64,000 nucleotides of DNA from Muribaculum intestinale (lineage in GTDB: Bacteria > Bacteroidota > Bacteroidia > Bacteroidales > Muribaculaceae): contig NZ_CP021421.1 in assembly GCF_002201515.1 (NCBI RefSeq), positions 1,240,001 to 1,304,000 on the forward strand, in the 5' to 3' direction. Shown one piece after another: positions 53,694 to 61,549 of the stretch. The stretch's first letter is position 1; the number at the start of each line of letters is the position of its first letter. The translations under genes were made by a program, and so were the position numbers. A model generated the notes under the pieces. The model did not search any database. It had not been told where the DNA came from and saw only the letters and a program-made list of their open reading frames with translations.

Positions 53694-54032
53694 ATGTTTG
53701 TTACAAAATCAAAAGACGCGATAGGAGGGCTTTGCTTCCTTGGAATGAAGATTTCGGCATTAATTGATCAGGACATATCTTTGACGGAAGATGATGTAAT
53801 CAAAATGTCTGAAGACTATTCCATTATTAATTGGTTAGATGCTCAAAATGTAATAAAAGAGTGGGATGTAGATGATAGAAAAATCTTGGCCGAGGAATTG
53901 TGCTCTGCCGCCAACGTTTATGACAGCAGAAAGTTTGTTGCAGAAAATAATGGCATAGCCGTACTCCTCGCAATGATATTCCTTATCATTCAAAGTGGCG
54001 GATTTTCCCGTACTATAGACGATATCCGCTAA
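53694..54032 (+). CDS. Unrecognised cargo protein 1
   Basis: 112 residues, no family recognised. The sequence is acidic in the middle (SLTEDDVIKMSEDYS) with one C-terminal hydrophobic stretch (GIAVLLAMIFLIIQSGGF) that could be a membrane helix. The gene is visibly richer in A+T than the flanking chromosome, as are the next two genes. It stops 63 bases before the lipoprotein gene. It may belong with them as a small cargo operon, which is inference from spacing. Confidence 0.55.
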   Translation: MFVTKSKDAIGGLCFLGMKISALIDQDISLTEDDVIKMSEDYSIINWLDAQNVIKEWDVDDRKILAEELCSAANVYDSRKFVAENNGIAVLLAMIFLIIQSGGFSRTIDDIR

Positions 54033-54095
54033 TTGAGATATCGTTTTAACAGCAAAGTTGTTCTGATTTGCAATATCATATCAAAGTTAAACAAC

Positions 54096-54995
54096 ATGAA
54101 GAAGTATTTGATTCTATTATTTCTCACGTTATTATCTTGTAATAATCCCAAAAAGGTATGGGATTTTTCACTCGGTGAGTCGATGGTTGATATTGAGTCT
54201 ACCTTAAAAAATAAGGACTATTCATACCAGAACAACGACGGAAAAATTGAGCTGGAATCCTCAATAACATATCTCGGAATTAAGTGGGATGGCGTCTCTT
54301 TTAACTTTGAAAATAATTTTCTGAGTTCGATATCCTTCCGGATGTTTAAGGGCGAAAAGTTAACTCGTGAACAAAAGAAATATATTGTTGATGAACTTGA
54401 CAAAATTTATGGAGATCATGTAGTAGACAATTCAGCCAAAGCTGAGTATGGAACTGTTGCTTGGAAATGGGAAAAAGATAACATAAATGTTCTTTTTACT
54501 ACAATCTTCAAGAGCCAATGGGCGAGCCTTATAATTTTTGATGATACCTATAACAACTCAGCAAATTCTTGCGAGTCCAAAACAAATGCTAATTTTGATC
54601 CTAAAAAAATATGGATATTTGAAATGGGACAACCTGTTAAAGATGCTTTGGATTCAATTAGAAACAACAAGTTGACATTTACAGAAACGCAATATCTTTA
54701 TCGAATAGATTCTCAGATAGAATTTTTGGGCGTGAACTGGAATACCGTTCGCATTGGTAAAGATAAAATATTAGATGCGATTTTTTTCGATAATGACGCA
54801 CAAAATATGTTATCGTATTCAGAAAAACAAGCCTTAATATCTAAACTTGACGAGCTTTATGGAGCCCATGATTCCGATTCCTCTGTAGCTGGAGGTGATT
54901 ACACGTGGTATCATTGGTATAAAGGTGGAGTAAAAGTGACATATGCTCCCATGGAACAAATTGGTGAAACCCTAGAATTTTCTCCAAGTAAATAG
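54096..54995 (+). CDS. Two-domain lipoprotein, cargo protein 2
   Basis: 300 residues from the ATG at 54096, chosen because it starts a signal peptide with the lipobox LTLLSCNNP; the frame is open upstream. The mature protein is a tandem duplication: KVWDFSLGESMVDIESTLKN matches KIWIFEMGQPVKDALDSIRN, and EQKKYIVDELDKIYGDHVVD matches EKQALISKLDELYGAHDSDS. Each unit is about 135 residues. No known family or catalytic motif was recognised. The TAG stop is followed, in frame and after four codons, by the next gene's ATG. It is AT-rich. Confidence 0.65.
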   Translation: MKKYLILLFLTLLSCNNPKKVWDFSLGESMVDIESTLKNKDYSYQNNDGKIELESSITYLGIKWDGVSFNFENNFLSSISFRMFKGEKLTREQKKYIVDELDKIYGDHVVDNSAKAEYGTVAWKWEKDNINVLFTTIFKSQWASLIIFDDTYNNSANSCESKTNANFDPKKIWIFEMGQPVKDALDSIRNNKLTFTETQYLYRIDSQIEFLGVNWNTVRIGKDKILDAIFFDNDAQNMLSYSEKQALISKLDELYGAHDSDSSVAGGDYTWYHWYKGGVKVTYAPMEQIGETLEFSPSK

Positions 54996-55007
54996 CAAAT
55001 AGATCTT

Positions 55008-55802
55008 ATGAAAAATGATTATAATAAAATTTCAGAAGGTTCTTCCTCTGAAATACTTCAGACTACATCTAATCACACTGATGGAGTCAACACTCAATCA
55101 TCTGAGAAAATTATTAATAGTGATACCACGAAGGAGTCAGCAGTAGGTATGAATAAGAAAATTTACACAACAACTATACTCAAATCCAAGTGGTTGATTA
55201 TTTCTTTTGTTGTCGTTATAATTAGTGGAGCATCAGTTTGGTACATAATAAACAAATCACTTACTGAAAAAGAATATCAGCAAAACCTCAAAGAGTTTGT
55301 CCTTGAATCAGGTAAAGCGTCTATGGCTTTAGCATATATATGCGAAGATCTCCGGTCGATTTGGCATGATTATATTTTTGAAGATAAAGAATATTTCATC
55401 AATTCTTCAGGAACGTTCACTCGTTATTGTTATGATGGAGATGAATATTGTTCGAATTTCAGCGAAGCAGTTAATCGCAAAATAAGATGGAATGAAAAAA
55501 ATCTTCCTTCAACTATTTTTGAATCTTATGAAAAGGCAAAGAGGTTATATAAAGAAATGACACCGCCAATAAGTAGGTACAAAGATATCCATGTATATAT
55601 TAAACAAATGTTTAAAGCAATGGAAAGACTTCATGAGTTATCTCACAATCCAACAGGTAACTTATCTACATATTCTAGTGAATGTAACTCAGCAGTAACA
55701 GAATATACCTCGGCACTTTCTGACTTAACAAACGAATCAAATATAGACTTTTCTGAAATTAATTCAAATACATCCGAGGATGATGATGAATTTTCAGATT
55801 GA
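55008..55802 (+). CDS. Single-pass membrane protein, cargo protein 3
   Basis: 264 residues. A polar Ser/Thr-rich N-terminal tail of about 60 residues precedes one membrane helix (WLIISFVVVIISGASVWYII). The rest is a helical, probably periplasmic domain (FVLESGKASMALAYICEDLR, SYEKAKRLYKEMTPPISRYK) with an acidic tail (NTSEDDDEFSD). No family was recognised. It starts 12 bp after the lipoprotein stop in the same frame and is AT-rich. The lipoprotein and this protein may form an envelope complex. The gap 55803-56027 is AT-rich with no gene seen. Confidence 0.6.
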   Translation: MKNDYNKISEGSSSEILQTTSNHTDGVNTQSSEKIINSDTTKESAVGMNKKIYTTTILKSKWLIISFVVVIISGASVWYIINKSLTEKEYQQNLKEFVLESGKASMALAYICEDLRSIWHDYIFEDKEYFINSSGTFTRYCYDGDEYCSNFSEAVNRKIRWNEKNLPSTIFESYEKAKRLYKEMTPPISRYKDIHVYIKQMFKAMERLHELSHNPTGNLSTYSSECNSAVTEYTSALSDLTNESNIDFSEINSNTSEDDDEFSD

Positions 55803-56027
55803 CAATTAAGAATGACTTTAAACACGATACATTAGGTGTTTTAGTGTTATTTTGCAATGATGCTATGTGTAAATGAAATGATTAGCAATAAAGACGCCAT
55901 TTGTTTTCACATATAGTTATGTTTTCTTTCAGATTATAAAGTGTCATTTCATCGCCTTTTATCGCAAAATACACTTGTCTATTATAGCATATAACGGCAC
56001 AATTTATTGATCATCAGACATCCAGAC

Positions 56028-56275
56028 CTTCTTCAACGAGGAGGAATACTAAGCCCACGCAAAAGGATTAACCCAAAGAATACCAAAGAGTTGAGCTTCG
56101 CACTACGCGACAGCCCAACTCTTTTTTCTTGCATTTTACCCCCCTTTTACTGCAAAATAAACTGGCGTAAAATTAGCGCACCGACAAAAAAGGAATATAG
56201 ACAATCGGGATAAACTGTCGTAAAACTGTTGTAAATTCGCTTAAAATAAAAGAAACGGAACATACAACATGGGTA
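56028..56275. repeat. Right copy of the island-flanking repeat (candidate attR)
   Basis: Begins with the last codons of the DUF2795 gene (CTTCTTCAACGAGGAGGAAT), contains the terminator copy at 56087-56128 and ends at ATGGGTA, where the left copy enters the integrase gene. Beyond this point the two copies diverge completely. Confidence 0.9.
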
Positions 56276-56283
56276 GGCTTAAA

Positions 56284-56307
56284 AAACCGCGTCAATATAA
56301 AAACGTG
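56284..56307. repeat. 24-bp perfect repeat, right copy
   Basis: Same 24 bases as 45882-45905, starting 8 bases after the right island repeat. No hairpin follows here; downstream is CACAATTGTGG, a short palindrome-like stretch. Confidence 0.7.
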
Positions 56308-56354
56308 CACAATTGTGGAGTCGCAGTGCGATTTTTAGGTGCGGATATAGGCAT

Positions 56355-56378
56355 TGGCAGGGAGAATGTGTAATTTTG
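56355..56378 (+). promoter_or_regulatory. Candidate promoter for the AspT/YidE-type gene
   Basis: ATTGG near 56355 and TAATTTTG at 56371-56378, about 15-17 bases apart; the -7 match is good and the spacing is short. The GTG start is at 56383, so the transcript would have almost no leader. Confidence 0.45.
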
Positions 56379-56382
56379 CGGT

Positions 56383-58044
56383 GTGAATTGGTTTGAAAGT
56401 TTATTTTTTGAGCAATCGGCTCTTCAGGCTGTATGCGTAATCTCAGTCATAATAGCTATCGGGCTGGGATTAGGCAAGTTGCGTATTTGCGGTATATCGC
56501 TTGGCGTGACATTCGTGTTCTTCACCGGAATCATGGCGGGACACTTCGGTCTGGCTATCGATCCGGCCATACTGAAATATGCCGAAGATTTCGGACTGAT
56601 GCTGTTTGTCTACGAACTCGGTCTCAAGGTAGGCCCCGGTTTCTTCAGCTCCTTCCGCACAGGCGGACTGAAGCTCAACATGCTTGGGCTCGGACTTGTG
56701 TTAGCCGGTACAGCCACCGCCATAGCCCTGAGCTACATACTGGCCATCCCGATGACCGACATGGTGGGCATACTCAGCGGAGCCACGACCAACACTCCGT
56801 CGCTCGGAGCTGCCCAGCAGGCTATCAATCAGCTCGGCCTACCTGCCGAGGGGGCCGCCCTCAGCTGCGCCGTGACATATCCGCTTGGAGTAGTGGGTGT
56901 AATCATAGCATTCGCCCTGGTAAGGAAATTCGTAGCACGCAAATCGGATTACGAGCCACACCACCAGGGTGAGTCTGACAATACGTATGTGGCCGAGTTT
57001 CATGTGACAAATCCGGGCATAGGCGGCCTCACACTGCGCGACATACACAAGCTCGTAACTACCAACTTCGTAATATCACGCATATGGCACGGCGACGACG
57101 TGTCGATTCCCGGGCCCGACGACACCCTATCCATCGGCGACCGAGTGCTCGTAATCACCACCGAAGACGAAGTGGCGCGCCTAACAATCTTCTTCGGAGA
57201 GAAAAGCGAGCGCAACTGGAACAAACCTGACATAAACTGGGACACACTCGACAAGAATCTTGTGTCGCGCACCATCACCATAAGCAAGCCTCAGCTCAAC
57301 GGCCGAAGGCTCGACTCTCTGAAACTCAGAAAACACTATGCCGTGAACATCTCGCGTGTGTCGCGCTCGGGCATACGGCTGCTGGCGCGTCCCAATCTGA
57401 TATTGCAGCTCGGCGACAGGCTTACAATCGTAGGTACACCCGAGGCCATCAACAAGGTGGGAGCTCTTGTCGGCAATTCAGTTACCGACCTGAAAGACCC
57501 CAATCTGGCGGCTATATTCATCGGCATGGTGCTGTCGCTCATAGCAGGCTCAATACCCATCACCATTCCCGGCATATCAGTTCCCATAAAGCTCGGTCTG
57601 GCCGGAGGCCCAATCGTGGTGGGAATACTCATCGGACGGTTCGGACCCCACTTTCACATGGTGACGTATACCACACGCAGTGCCAACCTCATGTTGCGCG
57701 GCATCGGACTATCGCTCTTCCTGGCATGTCTGGGACTTGACGCCGGCGGCAAATTCCTCGACACAATCATGCGTGCCGACGGGCTTATATGGATTGCGGC
57801 CGGATTTATCATCACCCTGCTCCCCTCTCTTGTCATGACCATCCTGTCGATGCGTCTGTGGCATCTCGACTTCGGCTCTGCAGCAGGCATGGTGAGCGGA
57901 GCGATGGCCAACCCGATGTCGCTTACCTACGCCAACGAAATCACCCCGGGCGACGATGCTCCTGTAGCCTACGCCACCACATATCCTCTGTCGATGTTCG
58001 CACGCGTGGTAATCGTACAGCTGCTGATTATCTGTTTTGTCTGA
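56383..58044 (+). CDS. AspT/YidE-family putative transporter with RCK_C domains
   Basis: 553 residues. N-terminal membrane half (about 1-190; IAIGLGLGKLRICGISLGVT, GVTFVFFTGIMAGHFGLAID, GILSGATTNTPSLGAAQQAI), two TrkA-C/RCK_C-like cytoplasmic domains (about 205-370; GPDDTLSIGDRVLVITTEDE, and LQLGDRLTIVGTPEAINKVG), and a C-terminal membrane half (GMVSGAMANPMSLTYANEIT). This is the architecture of AspT-like antiporters and YidE/YbjL proteins. The substrate is unknown. The start is GTG at 56383, because an in-frame TAA lies just upstream and the protein otherwise matches the family N-terminus. It is the first gene after the island. Confidence 0.88.
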   Translation: MNWFESLFFEQSALQAVCVISVIIAIGLGLGKLRICGISLGVTFVFFTGIMAGHFGLAIDPAILKYAEDFGLMLFVYELGLKVGPGFFSSFRTGGLKLNMLGLGLVLAGTATAIALSYILAIPMTDMVGILSGATTNTPSLGAAQQAINQLGLPAEGAALSCAVTYPLGVVGVIIAFALVRKFVARKSDYEPHHQGESDNTYVAEFHVTNPGIGGLTLRDIHKLVTTNFVISRIWHGDDVSIPGPDDTLSIGDRVLVITTEDEVARLTIFFGEKSERNWNKPDINWDTLDKNLVSRTITISKPQLNGRRLDSLKLRKHYAVNISRVSRSGIRLLARPNLILQLGDRLTIVGTPEAINKVGALVGNSVTDLKDPNLAAIFIGMVLSLIAGSIPITIPGISVPIKLGLAGGPIVVGILIGRFGPHFHMVTYTTRSANLMLRGIGLSLFLACLGLDAGGKFLDTIMRADGLIWIAAGFIITLLPSLVMTILSMRLWHLDFGSAAGMVSGAMANPMSLTYANEITPGDDAPVAYATTYPLSMFARVVIVQLLIICFV

Positions 58045-58307
58045 TACGATAACTCATCCACGGCGCCGTAGTGTGCATGTGCTTACATGCGTCTGAGGCC
58101 GTGGCTCAGTATATGACCACAGCCCCAAGCATGCGTTTCTCATATTTGCCCGCCGGAACTATTAGTCAATCCCGCGGGTCTCTGTACTCAGAAATTGATA
58201 CAGTAAACCTAAACTGCCTTAATATCTTGATGGGCAAACCCAATTCAGTCAACCTGTCATACGACATAGTGATGCCGTAAGCCGTTACCCGGAATACAGC
58301 ATACCCG

Positions 58308-58342
58308 ACTCGGCAACCCTGCCTGGCGGCAGGCTGCCGAGT
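58308..58342. terminator. Terminator-like hairpin downstream of the transporter gene
   Basis: ACTCGGCA / TGCCGAGT arms with an inner CCTGCC / GGCAGG stem. No T-run follows on the plus strand (CTATAATATAATT instead). It is about 265 bases after the stop, so it may be a separate structure. Confidence 0.5.
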
Positions 58343-58422
58343 CTATAATATAATTATAAAATCTGATAGAGGAATATATCCTGCCGTAGGCACACGTCTG
58401 CATAGAATACAATCTTTATACC

Positions 58423-58464
58423 CCCTATCTGGGGTATGCATTAAAACACATACCCCAGATAGGG
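58423..58464. repeat. Perfect 16-bp inverted repeat
   Basis: CCCTATCTGGGGTATG and CATACCCCAGATAGGG with a 10-nt A-rich interval. Each arm also contains TACCCC or GGGGTA, giving alternative folds. It lies between convergent genes, far from either stop. It may be a protein-binding site, an RNA hairpin or a relic of a small mobile element. Confidence 0.7.
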
Positions 58465-58748
58465 ATATCTTTATTGATTCTGCAAGACGGGACGCAGGTA
58501 TGTCATTTTATAACGGAAAGAGAGCCGTCCCATCACTTTCAGCACATCTCCGCACTAAAAATTTTATCAGGCCGGAACAAATATGCCGAATTGCCGAGGT
58601 GATGTATCTTCCCGATGTATAAGCAACAGGCTTAATACATTTTGCACCGCAATATATGTAAAACTAAGATTATCTCCATAGTCAACTGTGTTAAATTATG
58701 TAAACACAGCATCGGTACACTCTCCCCCGAATACCTCCTGACCGATAT

Positions 58749-59972
58749 TCATCGCAGAAAATTTTTAGCTCGGAATATGCTGTCTATCTCATAAGTAACA
58801 TCCCGCTGATTCCAGTCGGCACGGTTGGCAAACACGATATAGTGCAATTTCTCTTGCGGCCATGAGCCTTCCACTATAGCATATCCGCCATTGGTATTCA
58901 TATGATAGCTCTTGTCGGGAAATCCCGGCTCACGGCGTACCGCGCCTCCGAGACCGAACGACACCATCGGAATCTCCGTGGCCACATACGGAGTATTCAT
59001 AGCGGCGAGCGACGAATCCGATATAATTTTTCCGGAATACAATGCCCTGTTCCATTGCATAAAGTCACGGGCCGAACCATATACACCTCTGTCGGCACGG
59101 GTAAGGAAGTAAGGCACCTCTCCCAGGTCATACTCCTCCCATTTACCGTCATCACTGCGAAAAACAAGCGGAGAAGTGTCGCGCCTGGCAGGACGGTAAG
59201 CATGTGCCGTAGCTGGCAACCCTCCGTCGTATGTATAATAGAATGCCTCGCGCATGCCGGCGGGACGGAAAATATTCTCAGACATCCAGTCGTCGAAATC
59301 AACCCTGGTGACACGCTCTATCAACGGTGCCACAAGAATATATGCCGCATCCTGACTGTCACAGTGAGTCCCGGGCACAAACTCCGCCGTCTTCATATTC
59401 TGAAACGAATGCATGAATTCCGTACCGGTACCGTAACGGGCATAATCCTCGCCAAGGGCAAATACAGAACCATGAGCACTTTTATATTTATTCCACTCCG
59501 CCTGATTGCGCGGACGCAGGTCGGGCAACCCCGAACTATGTGTAAGAATATGCCGTATGGTTATCTTGTCGAAAACATCGCACTCGAATTCCGGAAAAAA
59601 CCTCGACAGACTATCATCCAACGAAATCATACCACGCTCGCACAGTTTCAGAAGAGCGGCCGAAGTAAATATCTTTGAAGCCGACGACAGATTGAACAGC
59701 GTGCTGTCGGTAACAGGAACCATGGTCTGCAGGTCGGCCACTCCGAATGCATGTCTGTATATTATAGTGTCGTGATGCATCACTATCGCTATGCCGCCCG
59801 GGCCGTCGGCATCCGGGAATATCCTCTGAAACAGCGAGTCTAAATCGGCAGTCACAGCACAGACAGGCAAACCGCTATCCGACATTTTATCGGATGAATT
59901 GCATGAATATACTGATACCGCAATACCGACAGCAAGCGCTACACGCTGAATAACCGCAAAAATCCTGTACAT
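58749..59972 (-). CDS. Beta-lactamase-fold serine hydrolase lipoprotein
   Basis: 407 residues from the ATG at 59972, chosen because MYRIFAVIQRVALAVGIAVS begins a lipoprotein signal ending in VSVYSCNSSD; an upstream start adds 26 charged residues. The class C/PBP-like SxxK motif is in LFNLSSASKIFTSAALLKLC, and YGTGTEFMHSFQN is in the region of the second motif; a late GGAVRREPGFPDKSYHMNTN contains the HxNG-like element. These enzymes include esterases, D-aminopeptidases and peptidoglycan-acting hydrolases; the substrate is unknown. No KTG motif is obvious. Confidence 0.82.
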   Translation of the reverse strand: MYRIFAVIQRVALAVGIAVSVYSCNSSDKMSDSGLPVCAVTADLDSLFQRIFPDADGPGGIAIVMHHDTIIYRHAFGVADLQTMVPVTDSTLFNLSSASKIFTSAALLKLCERGMISLDDSLSRFFPEFECDVFDKITIRHILTHSSGLPDLRPRNQAEWNKYKSAHGSVFALGEDYARYGTGTEFMHSFQNMKTAEFVPGTHCDSQDAAYILVAPLIERVTRVDFDDWMSENIFRPAGMREAFYYTYDGGLPATAHAYRPARRDTSPLVFRSDDGKWEEYDLGEVPYFLTRADRGVYGSARDFMQWNRALYSGKIISDSSLAAMNTPYVATEIPMVSFGLGGAVRREPGFPDKSYHMNTNGGYAIVEGSWPQEKLHYIVFANRADWNQRDVTYEIDSIFRAKNFLR

Positions 59973-60149
59973 TGCTCGTATGTGATTATGTTTAGGCTTT
60001 GGAACTATAGATTCGTCGCCGTAAATAACCACGGTGGCGGAACGCTGCAAATATACTCTATAATACTAATACCCGTAAGACATTAATCATATTTTATACT
60101 ATTTGTATTAGAATTGTAAACCATATTTATAAAATGTAACAGCACGAAG

Positions 60150-61343
60150 CTATAGCAATCCGCGCCCGGAAATATCGGTCCCTGACGGTGTCTGAAAGAT
60201 GGCCAGACCGAACTTGCGCACCACAGCATATACATAATCGAATATATCGGCCTGTATATGCTCATACTTCACCCACGCCGTCTCGCGAATAAAGAAGTAC
60301 AACTGCACCGGAAGCCCCGACTGAGTTGGTGCCATCTGCCTTACCATAAGAGTCATATCCGCGTTCACTTCAGGATGCGTCCGCAGATACCACTCCAGAT
60401 AGTCCCGCAACAATCTGAGATTGACATTCCCGCCACGACGATTTCTTACATCATCGCCATTATCATCCGGAACCAAGCCATCCTCGCAAAGACGGCTAAG
60501 CTCATCATCCGAGACCAGCCTCACCGTATTTATATCGATATATATCGAACGGTCGACACGGCGCCCTCCGGAAATCTGCATCGGACGATAATTGCGAAAA
60601 GAGTCCGTGATAAGCGAATATGGAGGTACGGTAGTGACCGAATTGTCCCAGTTGCGCACCTTGACTGTAGTAAGCGACACATCGATTACCTCGCCGTTGA
60701 GATCACGGTTGGGCATTGCAATCCAGTCGCCACGCTGCAACATCTTGTTGGCAGTAAGTTGAATGCCTGCCACAAGTCCGAGTATTGTGTCTTTAAACAC
60801 CAGCGACAGCACCGCCGCCGAAGCGCCCAGAGCAGTAAGTATCGCAATAGGAGTCTTTCCGATAAGTATGCTCACAGCTATTATTACACCGATACCAATC
60901 ATTATCAACTTGAACATCTGAAATATACCGGTTATGGCGTATGCCTTCAGATTGTCTCTCCTGAGAAGGGCCTTATAAAGATTGTCTATTATAATCACGA
61001 CAATCCTCACTATCGCCCATAGAATATACAGCGAAGTGACCACATCAATCCATTTGACCGACGCGGGCGAGTCGGCAAATGTCTGAGGCAACAGCCACGA
61101 CACCACAAGGGCCGGAGCAAGCTGCGATACGGCTCTCATCAGGCGTGGATTGAGCATATCATCATCCCAGTCGGTAGGACTGCGCAAAATCACCTTCTCA
61201 AACATCATCAGCACTCCCTTGGTCACAAAATAAGCAATCATTGCCACAATCGCTATACCACTGAGCAGCAACACGGACGCAAGATGCGGATGAAGAGTTT
61301 CGGGAGCTATAGTCCCGACGATTTCCTTGATACTATCGGACAT
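60150..61343 (-). CDS. MscS-family mechanosensitive channel
   Basis: 397 residues. Four or five hydrophobic segments lie at about 20-210. The pore-lining helix and beta domain are visible as ILTALGASAAVLSLVFKDTI (glycine/alanine-rich TM3) and GLVAGIQLTANKMLQRGDWI, NGEVIDVSLTTVKVRNWDNS. The C-terminal domain has PVQLYFFIRETAWVKYEHIQ. It opens on membrane tension and protects against hypo-osmotic shock. Its closest relatives are the longer YbdG/YnaI-like group. The gap to the hydrolase gene is about 100 bp of AT-rich sequence. Confidence 0.92.
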   Translation of the reverse strand: MSDSIKEIVGTIAPETLHPHLASVLLLSGIAIVAMIAYFVTKGVLMMFEKVILRSPTDWDDDMLNPRLMRAVSQLAPALVVSWLLPQTFADSPASVKWIDVVTSLYILWAIVRIVVIIIDNLYKALLRRDNLKAYAITGIFQMFKLIMIGIGVIIAVSILIGKTPIAILTALGASAAVLSLVFKDTILGLVAGIQLTANKMLQRGDWIAMPNRDLNGEVIDVSLTTVKVRNWDNSVTTVPPYSLITDSFRNYRPMQISGGRRVDRSIYIDINTVRLVSDDELSRLCEDGLVPDDNGDDVRNRRGGNVNLRLLRDYLEWYLRTHPEVNADMTLMVRQMAPTQSGLPVQLYFFIRETAWVKYEHIQADIFDYVYAVVRKFGLAIFQTPSGTDISGRGLL

Positions 61344-61386
61344 AGATAAATCCTTAATAGAGTGTTTAATAACAGATTATTGCCTA

Positions 61387-61549
61387 AGAAACTGTTTAAA
61401 TTCATATGATACAGATTTTGAGACGGATTGTCTGATGGATTTTTGCTTGTGATGAGGGAGTGTAGCCGTAGCTACATGACCGAAGAACAAACAAAAAGAC
61501 GCCGACAAGACTCTCAAAAGCAAAGTAATATGAGTTTTAAACAGTTTCT
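61387..61549. mobile_element. MITE-like element between mscS and purN
   Basis: 163 bp with terminal inverted repeats: AGAAACTGTTTAAATTCATA at 61387 and the complement of ATGAGTTTTAAACAGTTTCT at the right end, differing by one base and one indel over 21-22 bp. The interior encodes a short open stretch (TEEQTKRRRQDSQKQS) but no transposase. Its right end overlaps the last bases of purN. Such short non-autonomous elements are moved by a transposase elsewhere. A clear target duplication was not seen. Confidence 0.65.

Larger units (their letters stand above)
42727..56275 (+). mobile_element. Integrative mobilizable element (genomic island)
   Basis: About 13.5 kb bounded by direct repeats at the 3' end of the DUF2795 gene. 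It carries a tyrosine recombinase next to the left repeat, replication-type genes (primase-like, DUF5906 helicase, HTH), a candidate oriT, a MobV relaxase and AT-rich cargo, but no conjugation (Tra) genes. This fits an element that excises, replicates or is nicked, and moves with the help of a co-resident conjugative element. It has itself been invaded by an IS21 element. The right repeat continues past the putative core into sequence like the integrase leader, so an older related element may have sat at the same site. Confidence 0.8.
58045..58748. other. 704-bp intergenic region, no supported gene
   Basis: Contains a small hairpin GCATGT-GCTT-ACATGC (58075-58090), a terminator-like hairpin (58308-58342) and a perfect 16-bp inverted repeat (58423-58464), described separately. 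A 69-codon frame at 58071-58280 has no family-like sequence and no promoter, and I do not call it. Confidence 0.6.

Noticed and set aside
56007..56213. 68-codon frame across the right island repeat
   Set aside because: It runs out of frame through the DUF2795 3' end and the terminator; the left copy of the repeat shows the same shadow frame.
42727..56275. tRNA gene as the island's attachment site
   Set aside because: No tRNA-like cloverleaf was seen at either repeat; the repeats begin in the DUF2795 coding sequence.
58071..58280. 69-codon open frame after the transporter gene
   Set aside because: No family-like sequence, no signal and no promoter; it overlaps hairpins, so it is treated as non-coding.
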